A DNA stretch of 8,475 nt from Ferroglobus sp964463865 (GCA_964463865.1 CAYXDX010000068.1:1-8475), one strand, 5' to 3'. Shown: positions 1 to 5,979, counted from the first letter of the stretch. A program made the numbers and translations. The notes: generated by a model from the letters alone, not told the origin.

Positions 1-104
1 GTCTTTTCTTCGGGCTTCTTAGTTAGTTTCTCGGCTGGCTGTGTACAGCCAAATATGCCTCCTATTAAAAGCAACACCAGTAAAAGATGCGCTTTGGTGT
101 GCAT
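1..104 (-). CDS. lipoprotein, N-terminal fragment (runs off left edge)
   Basis: Only the first 34 codons are present; the gene continues beyond base 1. The ATG at 104-102 opens a short basic N-terminus (MHTKAH), a Leu/Ile-rich hydrophobic core, then the lipobox I-F-G-C at residues 17-20, followed by a polar Lys/Glu-rich stretch. This is a type II (lipoprotein) signal peptide: Cys20 would be lipidated and the mature protein held on the outside of the membrane. In archaea such proteins are often ABC-transporter substrate-binding proteins, but nothing diagnostic of a family lies inside the window. GGTGGT a few bases before the ATG is a partial Shine-Dalgarno site, and a TATA-like box lies about 45 bases upstream. 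I am confident of the signal peptide and do not know the function. Confidence 0.75.
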   Translation of the reverse strand, partial: MHTKAHLLLVLLLIGGIFGCTQPAEKLTKKPEEK

Positions 105-142
105 GCTACCACCACTGCAGTTTTGCGGATTTTAATGATTAA

Positions 143-154
143 TGATATATAAAT
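143..154 (-). promoter_or_regulatory. TATA box for the lipoprotein gene
   Basis: On the minus strand this reads ATTTATATATCA, a good archaeal TATA match. It would place the transcription start near base 122, giving a leader of roughly 18 bases that contains the GGTGGT motif before the ATG at 104. The call rests on sequence match and spacing only. Confidence 0.5.
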
Positions 155-234
155 CCTTGTAAAGTCCATGATTTTAAAATACAAATCCAGAATGAAAAAA
201 TTGGCTTTGAAATTTTAACGAAACGGGTGATTAA

Positions 235-426
235 AAACGAAGTTGGGTTTACATCATTTCTCTAAAACCTTATGCTAGCGATTTCATTAGTGCAACACCA
301 CTTCTTGTAGCAATGAAACCCACAGACTGTGAGGTAATGTCCAACAGGATTTTGAAAATCCTTAGAGAGGATACCAGCCCAGATATTAGAGGTTGTAAGT
401 TGAAACGCGTGATTTTGAGAACTTGA
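235..426 (+). pseudogene. possible gene remnant or tiny unknown ORF
   Basis: A frame open from just after a stop at 232 to TGA at 424-426 encodes a balanced, protein-like sequence. It includes ATPLLVAMKPTDCEVM (encoded from base 292), then SNRILKILRE and a basic tail ending in ILRT. The first ATG is at 313, giving only 37 residues, with no Shine-Dalgarno site; the protein-like quality extends upstream of that ATG with no usable ATG there. This pattern suits a decayed fragment, perhaps of a mobile-element protein beside a tRNA, better than an intact gene. I do not recognise the family. Its third-codon bases are less GC-rich than those of neighbouring genes. Confidence 0.25.
346..362. repeat. 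17-base perfect palindrome
   Basis: AGGATTTT and AAAATCCT are exact inverted arms of eight bases around a single central G. With so short a loop it is more plausible as a dimeric protein-binding site than as an RNA hairpin. It lies inside the possible gene remnant and not next to a recognised promoter, so it may be chance. Confidence 0.3.
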
Positions 427-539
427 AAAATGTTTTTGGTAGAATAGATATATGTACAACACAACTGCGGAAGTTATCGTTGTATAATCTCCGAACTTCG
501 TAAGAACAAGGTATCGATGTTATTAGGCGCTGAACCAAG

Positions 540-547
540 GGAAAATA
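540..547 (-). terminator. T-rich tract after tRNA-Arg
   Basis: On the minus strand the tRNA 3' end is followed at once by TATTTTCC. Archaeal RNA polymerase terminates at short T tracts, so this is the likely end of the tRNA precursor transcript. The tract is short, which keeps confidence modest. Confidence 0.35.
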
Positions 548-619
548 TGCCCCGGCCGGGAATCGAACCCGGGTCCGGGAGTCCGCAGCCCCCGAGGATA
601 TCCGCTACCCCACCGGGGC
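548..619 (-). tRNA. tRNA-Arg, anticodon GCG
   Basis: A 72-base cloverleaf can be drawn on the minus strand. The acceptor stem GCCCCGG pairs fully with CCGGGGC, followed by discriminator A73. The D arm has loop AGCGGATA with G18-G19 and A20, the latter a known arginine identity base. The anticodon stem is GGGGG/CTCCC with loop CTGCGGA. The variable region is GGAC, and the T arm is CCGGG-TTCGATT-CCCGG. The loop gives U33 followed by anticodon GCG, which reads CGC (Arg). No intron is seen and the 3' CCA is not encoded, as is common in archaea. The 13-22 pair in the D stem is a mismatch and 10-25 is a wobble; both are tolerated positions. Confidence 0.95.
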
Positions 620-644
620 TCTCGCTTTTCTTTCGCGGACGGTA

Positions 645-655
645 GTTTAAAATTT
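645..655 (-). promoter_or_regulatory. TATA box for tRNA-Arg
   Basis: On the minus strand AAATTTTAAAC lies about 26-36 bases before the tRNA 5' end, the expected place for an archaeal TATA box feeding a short tRNA leader. It sits back to back with the MFS gene promoter. Confidence 0.5.
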
Positions 656-665
656 GCGCGTGCGC

Positions 666-674
666 TTATTTAAT
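666..674 (+). promoter_or_regulatory. TATA-like box for the MFS gene
   Basis: TTATTTAAT on the plus strand would place a transcription start near base 696. That gives a leader of about 10 bases if translation begins at GTG 707, or about 60 bases if it begins at ATG 758. Neither start has a clear Shine-Dalgarno site. Confidence 0.4.
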
Positions 675-757
675 CGTTTGGTGCTTCGTGGTATTTAGAA
701 GTTTACGTGCTGACCGTCGCAAAAGGGTTTTCCGTCGAGTCCACGAGCTGCTTACGG

Positions 758-2059
758 ATGGCGAGAAAGGTAGACTTGGCGAGGTACTCCCTCGTTGTCG
801 AGTCCCTTGTAGCGGGATTCTACGTGAACGTCACGAGAAGTCTCGCACCGATATTCATGGCTTCCGTTGGTATGAGCGTTAAGGAGATCGTGGAACTGAA
901 CTTTTACTCTTACCTGCTGGCGTTTTTCGTTGCAGTCTTGATGTTCAACGTCAGGGAGCGCGTAATTGCCAACGTCAAAAAAACCCTGCTAACCTTTCAC
1001 GTTCTGGAGAGGTTGTTTTGGGGGTTGGTGCCGATCTCCTACTACCTCAACCTCTTGAATGTCGTGTATCCTCTCGCGGTAGTCTCTTCCGTTCCAACAT
1101 CAGCTATGATAACTCTCGCGGTTCACTCGGTAGACGAAGTCGACGAGAGAAAAAAGATTCTCTACTATAGATCATCTTTCGGTGCGCTGTCAAATTTAAT
1201 CGGCTCGGCGACGACTATAGCGGTTCTCTACACCGTAAAGGGTGACGAGAAGTATCTCCTCCTATATGCGCTCGCTTTCGTTCTCGGAATTCTGTCGTCG
1301 CTTTTCGTAGCAATCGCGAGGGTCGGCGAGGTGAAGGTTGGAGCCGTGAGGGAGGAGACGAGAGTTAAATACGTCGTAGTGTTTCTGTTCCTGCTCCTTG
1401 TAACTTCCTCTTCCGCGATGGTCGGAGCAGTGTGGAGTCCGTTTCTGATTATAGACCTGAAAGCCAGCGACTACATCGCGGCTCTGGTAAGCTCTTCTCA
1501 GACGCTGGCGTCGATAATATCGCCAATCTTCTGGGCCAAGCGGAGCTACAGAACCTACAGGTTTGCAGTTCTGTGTTTGTCTGCAGTCCCAGTAACGATT
1601 TACTACACGAGACTCGCGATCGCTCACGTGGGCGTAGCCTTCGTCTACGCGTTCTTCATGACCGCTTCGAACACCCTCGCGTCGTTCCTCTTCGCGGAGC
1701 TGTCCGAGGCGAGAGACAGGTTATCGTTTCTGTCGAACGTTGCTTCGACGTCATCCCAGCTGCTCGGAATGTCTCTGGCTTTGCTCCTAAACAACGTCGA
1801 AGCGATCTTCGTCGCGTCGTCGGTTCTGATAGTCGTTGCCGCTGTCGTGTCGCTGTTCGCGATTCCAGAGGTTGCTGTGGATCCCGAAAAGGCGAGGATC
1901 TACGCGAGAGCGATATACTCTACCACGATTTCCGGTTACTCTTTCTCCGTCTCCCTGACGAAGGAGGCCAGCTTATTTGCGATAAGATCCTTCGCACTCC
2001 TCTTCATTCTCACGATCCTCATATTTTTATACAGATTTTCGTATTACCTTTCCGTATGA
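758..2059 (+). CDS. MFS-type transporter
   Basis: The product is a polytopic membrane protein of 433 residues with the look of the major facilitator superfamily: about twelve hydrophobic segments in two halves, a basic loop with N-V-R-E-R-V after the second helix, and a longer polar loop in the middle (about residues 195-205, charged, with VREETR). The substrate cannot be told from sequence. After the usual last helix there is a roughly 35-residue hydrophilic stretch and then one more strong hydrophobic helix ending the protein (SFALLFILTILIF), an extra C-terminal membrane segment. I prefer ATG 758 because it leaves a typical short basic N-terminus before helix 1; GTG 707 would add 17 residues and cannot be excluded. 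The TGA overlaps the next gene's start codon (ATGA), so the two are translationally coupled. Confidence 0.8.
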   Translation: MARKVDLARYSLVVESLVAGFYVNVTRSLAPIFMASVGMSVKEIVELNFYSYLLAFFVAVLMFNVRERVIANVKKTLLTFHVLERLFWGLVPISYYLNLLNVVYPLAVVSSVPTSAMITLAVHSVDEVDERKKILYYRSSFGALSNLIGSATTIAVLYTVKGDEKYLLLYALAFVLGILSSLFVAIARVGEVKVGAVREETRVKYVVVFLFLLLVTSSSAMVGAVWSPFLIIDLKASDYIAALVSSSQTLASIISPIFWAKRSYRTYRFAVLCLSAVPVTIYYTRLAIAHVGVAFVYAFFMTASNTLASFLFAELSEARDRLSFLSNVASTSSQLLGMSLALLLNNVEAIFVASSVLIVVAAVVSLFAIPEVAVDPEKARIYARAIYSTTISGYSFSVSLTKEASLFAIRSFALLFILTILIFLYRFSYYLSV

Positions 2060-2637
2060 GCGTGAGGGAGGCTTTCGTGCTCGCTCTGAGGGACGTGGAA
2101 GTCCTCATACCCAAGCTCATACTTTCGCTCATCGTTCTGCTGATATTCTTCGTGGTCGCGGTGATACTCAACAGACTATTCTCGAAAATACTTCAGCTCG
2201 TGAGAATAGACGAGATGTCGAAACCCTTCGAGAAGTACATCGGAGTCTCTTTCTCCTCATTCGTGCTCGCGATAACGAACGTCGTAATTGTCCTCACGGC
2301 ACTCTACGCGGTCGCGAACGTGTCGTTTCCGTCGTCGATACCGGTTGTAAACTCGATTCTCGAATACGTCGCGAAGATCATAAGCGTGATCTTCCTGATA
2401 TCGATCGTCTTCGTCGCGATCAGCAAGATGTCCGAAAAAGTTGCCGTGGAGGAGAAGATTAGGAGCTTCATGACTCTCATAATGCTATTCGTCGTGCTCG
2501 TCCTCCTCATCGACGTGACCAACCTGTCGCCAGAAGTAAAATCGGCCCTTTCTTGGGGGCTGAGCGTGGGAATAGGCATTTCTATAGGCGTTTTCTCTTT
2601 GTGGTACTTCTTCCACGAAACGATTCCGAGGAGGTAA
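2056..2637 (+). CDS. small membrane protein with conserved-TM-helix (MscS-like) character
   Basis: This 193-residue protein has five predicted membrane helices, at about residues 14-37, 55-80, 89-112, 122-142 and 155-178. Between helices 1 and 2 is a polar amphipathic stretch (ILQLVRIDEMSKPFEKYIG). That pattern of helix, basic Leu-rich linker and helix resembles the conserved TM helix repeat found in small archaeal and bacterial relatives of mechanosensitive channels. The soluble beta domain of MscS is absent, so channel activity should not be assumed. The start ATG at 2056 overlaps the MFS stop by four bases, so the protein is co-translated with the transporter and could be an accessory subunit; that is inference. 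The reading frame is open much further upstream, but that part lies antiparallel to no known protein and overlaps the MFS gene in another frame. Confidence 0.75.
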   Translation: MSVREAFVLALRDVEVLIPKLILSLIVLLIFFVVAVILNRLFSKILQLVRIDEMSKPFEKYIGVSFSSFVLAITNVVIVLTALYAVANVSFPSSIPVVNSILEYVAKIISVIFLISIVFVAISKMSEKVAVEEKIRSFMTLIMLFVVLVLLIDVTNLSPEVKSALSWGLSVGIGISIGVFSLWYFFHETIPRR

Positions 2638-2638
2638 A

Positions 2639-2647
2639 ATTTTAAAT
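2639..2647 (+). promoter_or_regulatory. TATA box for leaderless secreted-protein gene
   Basis: ATTTTAAAT is centred 27 bases before the ATG at 2670, exactly the spacing that puts the transcription start at or next to the start codon. No Shine-Dalgarno site is visible before that ATG, so the transcript is probably leaderless. The box begins two bases after the previous gene's stop. Confidence 0.6.
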
Positions 2648-2669
2648 CCAACTTCCGAAACTTTCTGGC

Positions 2670-3911
2670 ATGAAGAAAATTCTCCTCACGATAGCGCTTC
2701 TGCTGATAATCGGAACGGCTCTCGCCGCGGAGCAGATATCCAAAGATAACTTCTCCGAAACCGTAATCGAGCCGAAGCTGAAGGAGTATTACCTGCCCGG
2801 GGAGGAGATACGTTTCAACGTCACGATAGCCCCGAAAACGGATGACGATGCTAAAAAGATAGACGGCAGGTATTACGAGTTCAACACATCGTTGAGCAAT
2901 CCCAAAATCGAAGCGAGTGTTTACTATAAAAATGACGGATCGATTAGCAGAACTGGGAAGGAATATCTTAAGGTCGATGTAAAAGATTGGGACGACGGAT
3001 TGGATCAGATTAAAGTTAAAGTTAGCGGCACGATTCCCGAAATTTCTGGAAGGATCGCCAAAATATATGCGCTCTACGTAGACATACAGGACGCGGAAAA
3101 GGATTCCGTTCCGCCGGTCGTGATAACGGTCGTGAATCCGCAGGCTTTCGGAGACTACGTTTCCTCGCTCGAAAGCAGACTGTCCTCGCTGAACAAGAAG
3201 GCTGACGAACTCGAAGACAAGGGTGTTTCGGTCGTCGAGGCGAAGGAAAAGCTGAAGCTCGCGAGCGAGGAGATCGAGGAAGGTAAGAAAGCACTCTCGA
3301 ACGAGGACTACATCTCCGCCAACGAAACGCTTTCCAAAGCCGACGGGCATTTATCCGAAGCGGAGAAAATTCTGAAAAAAGCCGAGTTGAACTACAGGAA
3401 GAGCGAAGTGGAGAAGAAACTTCAGAGCATGCTGACGCTGATGGAGGATGCTGACAAGACGATAGCGGAGCTGAAGAGCGAAGGCTACGCGACTCTTCAG
3501 TTCGAAATAAGGCTGAACGACTACAAGAGCAAGTACACCGAGCTAAGTCAAAAGCTGAGCACGGTCAACGATTACATCAGCAGCGAACTCTTCGACGACG
3601 CGGAGAGGGTTCTGCAGGAGGTCGAGAGTTCCGTGAACTCTTACAACGAAGAGCTCAGAGCTATGATTTCCGAAATGCAGTCGCTCGTGGCAAAGACGGA
3701 AACTCCAGAGGAAACCCCAACTTCTACTCCGGAGGACGTTTTGAAACCTGTTAAAGAGCCCTTCGAGAAATTCTCTTCGTTCGTAAGCGAGAACAAAGGG
3801 AAAATCCTCATCTATGGCGGAGCGATTGTCGTTTTGGCAGTCGTGTCGATCGTCGGATACAGAGGGCTGAAGGGTTACATGAGGAGGAGGAAGTTCGACG
3901 AGTTAAAGTGA
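2670..3911 (+). CDS. secreted, C-terminally membrane-anchored coiled-coil protein
   Basis: The 413-residue product has a clear Sec signal peptide (MKK, a Leu/Ile core, likely cleavage after A-L-A near residue 19-20). An extracellular, probably beta-rich domain follows (about 20-165; it opens with a Y-L-P-G-E-E-I-R-F-N-V-T-I pattern common in archaeal exported proteins). Next is a long Glu/Lys-rich helical region with heptad-like leucines (about 166-342), a Thr/Pro-rich linker (TETPEETPTSTPED), a membrane helix (about 378-398) and a short basic cytoplasmic tail (MRRRKFDELK). No cysteine is present. It should stand on the cell surface on a helical stalk. I do not recognise a named family; alternatives are a surface-layer-associated protein or a sensor-like accessory protein. 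It has its own promoter and converges on the redox operon, with a 9-base overlap of stop regions. Confidence 0.75.
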   Translation: MKKILLTIALLLIIGTALAAEQISKDNFSETVIEPKLKEYYLPGEEIRFNVTIAPKTDDDAKKIDGRYYEFNTSLSNPKIEASVYYKNDGSISRTGKEYLKVDVKDWDDGLDQIKVKVSGTIPEISGRIAKIYALYVDIQDAEKDSVPPVVITVVNPQAFGDYVSSLESRLSSLNKKADELEDKGVSVVEAKEKLKLASEEIEEGKKALSNEDYISANETLSKADGHLSEAEKILKKAELNYRKSEVEKKLQSMLTLMEDADKTIAELKSEGYATLQFEIRLNDYKSKYTELSQKLSTVNDYISSELFDDAERVLQEVESSVNSYNEELRAMISEMQSLVAKTETPEETPTSTPEDVLKPVKEPFEKFSSFVSENKGKILIYGGAIVVLAVVSIVGYRGLKGYMRRRKFDELK

Positions 3912-4487
3912 ACTCTCGTAGAGTTTCAGAAGGAAACTGTTTATTTCGTAAACTGGGCTTCCAACTATTTTAACCATTTTCGCCAGGCTCCTTCCACAGC
4001 CAGCGAACGGGCTTATTATTCCGGCCCCCTTCAGCTCGGCTATGAGAGTTCCCGCCTCCCTGCCGTGTTTCGAGGCGATGGAAGTTATGACGTCTCCGGA
4101 GACGAACCTTCCCTTCCTGCTTTCGAAGATCTCTTCGACGACATTCACGATATCTTCCGGATTCTTCTCGCCTATTTTTTCGAAATATCTTTTCACAGCC
4201 CCCCTCCAGTCCAGACCCTCGGAGAACATTATCCGTATCACGTAGGGAATTTCGAGATCTTGCAGCTCTACGATTCTCGCCCCCCAGGACAGCGAGCTTT
4301 TCTCGGAGTTGATTGGTAGCGCCAGCCTTTCCGACTCGAAAAGAATTAAAAGCTCTTCGTCGAGCTCTTCTTTCGGAATTACGCCCACTCTCGAATACTT
4401 CTGCAGCAGTTCGATAGCTTTCTTCGAGTATTCGTCCCCTCCGAGCAGCTCAATCAGTCCATCTTTATGAGCGCTCCGTACGGGCAT
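3903..4487 (-). CDS. unknown protein, last gene of the redox operon
   Basis: The protein has 194 residues from the ATG at 4487, is soluble and is mostly helical. I do not recognise the family. The C-terminal third (about residues 120-194) alternates short helices with a charged turn and reads like a winged-helix fold: RFVSGDVITSIASKHG, then LIAELKGAGIISPF, then a basic segment. This may be nucleic-acid binding, but that is inference. One cysteine lies near the C-terminus (F-A-G-C-G). The ATG at 4487 overlaps the ferredoxin gene by 34 bases and has no good Shine-Dalgarno site, so initiation probably depends on translation of the ferredoxin; in-frame ATG 4517 is an alternative. Its stop (3905-3903) lies inside the 3' end of the convergent surface-protein gene. 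Confidence 0.65.
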   Translation of the reverse strand: MPVRSAHKDGLIELLGGDEYSKKAIELLQKYSRVGVIPKEELDEELLILFESERLALPINSEKSSLSWGARIVELQDLEIPYVIRIMFSEGLDWRGAVKRYFEKIGEKNPEDIVNVVEEIFESRKGRFVSGDVITSIASKHGREAGTLIAELKGAGIISPFAGCGRSLAKMVKIVGSPVYEINSFLLKLYESSL

Positions 4488-4636
4488 ACTTCCACGCACT
4501 TGTAACACTTCTGACACTTGCTCTCATCTATTCTAACGACTTTGCCACCCTCTCTGATTATCGCGTCCGTCGGGCAGACCTGACTGCACCTTCCACAACC
4601 CTGACACCCGAGAACGGCTATGCTCAGACTAACCAC
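4454..4636 (-). CDS. 2x[4Fe-4S] ferredoxin
   Basis: A small bacterial-type ferredoxin with two full cluster motifs: C-Q-G-C-G-R-C-S-Q-V-C-P and C-Q-K-C-Y-K-C-V-E-V-C-P, both C-x2-C-x2-C-x3-C-P. It would carry low-potential electrons in the cytoplasm. In this operon the radical SAM protein, which needs one electron per turnover, is an obvious partner, though that is inference. The start is uncertain. TTG 4663 would add nine residues. GTG 4636 (used here) lies within GGAGGTGG. The best Shine-Dalgarno site, GGAGGTG at 4640-4634, is six bases before a CTG at 4627, which would give MSIAVLGCQG, a very ordinary ferredoxin N-terminus. The gene overlaps the end of the regulator gene upstream (unless CTG is used) and the start of the unknown gene downstream. 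Confidence 0.9.
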   Translation of the reverse strand: MVSLSIAVLGCQGCGRCSQVCPTDAIIREGGKVVRIDESKCQKCYKCVEVCPYGALIKMD

Positions 4637-4997
4637 CTCCGTACTTCCTTTCGAACTCGTCAATTGCCTCCAGGATCTTGCTGTTCCAAACCGCGAGCAT
4701 TTCCCTCATCGTTTTGGCGACCTCCCTCGCCGGAACGGCTCTGTAGGTGTAGTAGTATCCTCCGCCCTCGATCAACCTCTTCTCCCTCACGACGATTCCC
4801 GCGAGCATGAGCTTCTGAAGGGATCTGTATACGGAGTTCTCGGCTTTTCCGGAAGCTTTGCTCAGGTCCTCTATTTTCATCTCTCCGGACGACAGGAGGA
4901 GTAAGTATAGCGACACGTCGCTCTGGTTCAGTCCGAAGAAGCACTCGAGGACGTTGTCGCAGTTCAGCCGGGATATTGCCTCCTTAATCGACTTCAA
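4629..4997 (-). CDS. TrmB-type helix-turn-helix regulator with two cysteines
   Basis: A 122-residue protein with a winged helix-turn-helix at about residues 25-75: LYLLLLSSGEMKIEDLSKAS, then the recognition region ENSVYRSLQKLMLAGIV. The wing carries REKR and the G-G-G-Y-Y-Y-T-Y-R-A motif typical of a small archaeal TrmB-like regulator family. A C-terminal helix (about 90-118) would serve dimerisation. The only cysteines are Cys13 and Cys19, before the DNA-binding domain. Sitting behind thioredoxin and glutaredoxin-like genes, they could form a redox switch controlling this operon, by analogy with other archaeal thiol-based repressors. The TTG start at 4997 overlaps the radical SAM stop (TTGA); GGAGG at 5010-5006 is eight bases upstream, and no ATG occurs near the N-terminus. 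Confidence 0.8.
   Translation of the reverse strand: MKSIKEAISRLNCDNVLECFFGLNQSDVSLYLLLLSSGEMKIEDLSKASGKAENSVYRSLQKLMLAGIVVREKRLIEGGGYYYTYRAVPAREVAKTMREMLAVWNSKILEAIDEFERKYGGG
4634..4640 (-). promoter_or_regulatory. Shine-Dalgarno site of the ferredoxin gene
   Basis: On the minus strand GGAGGTG is a seven-base match to the archaeal anti-Shine-Dalgarno sequence. It lies inside the last codons of the TrmB-type regulator gene and is six bases from a CTG codon (4627-4625), with no ATG, GTG or TTG at proper spacing downstream. It therefore points to a CTG start. Confidence 0.5.
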
Positions 4998-5656
4998 ATC
5001 TCCTCCCTCCTCTCGCCAACTACCACAACCCTTTTTGCAAACTTCTTGGCAACTTTACCAGCTTCGAGAACTTCCTCGTAGCTCGGCGGGTCGAGAAATT
5101 CGACTTCCCTGTCCCACTCCGGATTCGAAAGATACTGGTAAACGAGGACCTCGTCGACCTCGCCTACTTTTTTCAGAACTTTTTCGAGGGTTTTCGCGTC
5201 GAGGTATCCTCTTATAATCCTCGCCCACAGTCTCAGTTTCTTCTCTCTTCTTTTAACGATCTCGATCGTCTTCAAAACGTTCTCGACGTACTTCTTCGCT
5301 CTTTCTCTGCTCAACCCAGTTAAAGCGGACAGCTTGTCAAGATCGTCGAAGTCGCCTTTTACTTCGACCACGAACATGTCGACGTAGTTGGCTATTCTCT
5401 CCACGACGTCTGGCAAAAATCCGCTCGTTTTCAGCGTAATTTTCTTACCTTTCAGCTTTTTGAGTAGATCCTCAAGGTCTCTGTGGACTGTAGGCTCAGC
5501 TCCGCCGATGTATACTTTCTCGCAGTTATCAAGTTTCTCCGCAATCTCGTCTACGCTCTCGTCAAAGCTCTCCGCGTCGAGGTGCGTGCAGTAGGGGCAC
5601 CTGAGGTTGCAGAAGGCCGCTTCGACTCTGCAGTTTTCGACTCTTATGACTCTCAT
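4994..5656 (-). CDS. small radical SAM protein (activase-like)
   Basis: A 220-residue radical S-adenosylmethionine protein. The [4Fe-4S]-binding C-x3-C-x2-C motif is C16-N-L-R-C20-P-Y-C23, and G-G-A-E-P at residues 51-55 is the SAM-binding GGEP-type motif. The length and the C-N-L-R-C-P-Y-C form resemble the glycyl-radical activases (NrdG and PflA type) and other minimal radical SAM enzymes. The rest fits a partial TIM barrel, with strands such as VYIGGAE, ITLKTSG and MFVVEVKG. No extra C-terminal cluster motif is seen, though Cys9 and Cys45 are additional cysteines. The substrate is unknown and no glycyl-radical enzyme is present in the window. The ATG at 5656 overlaps the thioredoxin stop by four bases. 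Ferredoxin two genes downstream could be its reductant (inference). Confidence 0.85.
   Translation of the reverse strand: MRVIRVENCRVEAAFCNLRCPYCTHLDAESFDESVDEIAEKLDNCEKVYIGGAEPTVHRDLEDLLKKLKGKKITLKTSGFLPDVVERIANYVDMFVVEVKGDFDDLDKLSALTGLSRERAKKYVENVLKTIEIVKRREKKLRLWARIIRGYLDAKTLEKVLKKVGEVDEVLVYQYLSNPEWDREVEFLDPPSYEEVLEAGKVAKKFAKRVVVVGERREEI
5006..5010 (-). promoter_or_regulatory. Shine-Dalgarno site deciding the TTG start of the regulator
   Basis: GGAGG on the minus strand, followed by a further purine-rich run to TTG at 4997-4995, with eight bases between motif and start. There is no competing ATG or GTG at suitable distance, so TTG is the likely initiator. Confidence 0.5.
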
Positions 5657-5979
5657 AGCTCCTTAGTCTTCTCCAGAGCTTTTTCGATTTCCTTCCTCAC
5701 TATGCTTTCGGGCATCGCTCCGACGAAGCTGTTGACTATCTCACCCCTGTAGAACATTATCACCGTCGGTATGCTGAACACCCCAAATTTCATCGCGATC
5801 TCCGGATACTCGTCCGTGTTCAGACTCGCGAACTCAACGTCCTCGTATTCTCTTTCGAGCTTTTCGAGAATTGGCGTGAGCATTCTACACGGCATGCACC
5901 ACTCCGCCCAGAAGTCGACGACCACGAGCTTTTCCTTGTTTACTTCGCTGTGGAAATTTTCGGCCGTGAGCTCCTTCAT
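5653..5979 (-). CDS. trx: thioredoxin
   Basis: A typical 108-residue thioredoxin. The buried strand VVVDFWAEW leads to the active site W27-C28-M29-P30-C31, the cis-proline is in S-I-P-T (Pro71), and a G-x-x-P-E-S stretch begins the final helix. It should reduce protein disulfides in the cytoplasm. The middle position of the active site is Met-Pro rather than the common Gly-Pro, which may shift redox potential and partner choice. The ATG at 5979 overlaps the upstream glutaredoxin-like stop (ATGA), and GGAGGTG at 5991-5985 is a seven-base Shine-Dalgarno site five bases before it, so the start is secure. The pairing with a CPYC protein upstream suggests the two form a relay or share targets. Confidence 0.95.
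   Translation of the reverse strand: MKELTAENFHSEVNKEKLVVVDFWAEWCMPCRMLTPILEKLEREYEDVEFASLNTDEYPEIAMKFGVFSIPTVIMFYRGEIVNSFVGAMPESIVRKEIEKALEKTKEL

Larger units (their letters stand above)
105..547. other. AT-rich intergenic region without a convincing gene
   Basis: This 443-base stretch between the lipoprotein gene and tRNA-Arg is clearly richer in A/T than the coding DNA around it. It contains the lipoprotein promoter at its left end, a short open frame that may be a gene remnant (about 235-426, plus), a 17-base palindrome (346-362) and a T-rich tract just 3' of the tRNA (540-547). The open frames on the minus strand at 262-464 lack a ribosome binding site and have aromatic- and Cys-rich low-complexity translations, so I do not call them. 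No transposase, integrase or repeated element is recognisable. Confidence 0.5.

Noticed and set aside
391..407. GTTGTAAGTTGAAACGC resembling the end of an archaeal CRISPR repeat
   Set aside because: It occurs only once. There is no second copy at repeat-spacer distance and no cas gene in the window.
262..464. Two overlapping minus-strand frames in the AT-rich spacer
   Set aside because: They lack a Shine-Dalgarno site, are rich in aromatic and Cys residues without pattern, and are less protein-like than the plus-strand frame across the same bases.
548..619. tRNA-Arg as an integration site with attL/attR
   Set aside because: No second copy of the tRNA 3' end is visible in the window and no integrase is encoded, so a bounded element cannot be supported.
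1432..2055. Upstream extension of the small membrane protein's frame
   Set aside because: It overlaps the MFS gene in another frame and translates to Arg/Ser-rich sequence with no membrane pattern. The ATG at 2056 sits in a typical ATGA junction.
2304..3350. A 348-codon open frame on the minus strand
   Set aside because: It lies antisense across the membrane-protein and surface-protein genes, both of which have clear signal or membrane features, promoters and starts. The translation is Arg-rich, without domains, as expected for a shadow frame in GC3-rich DNA.
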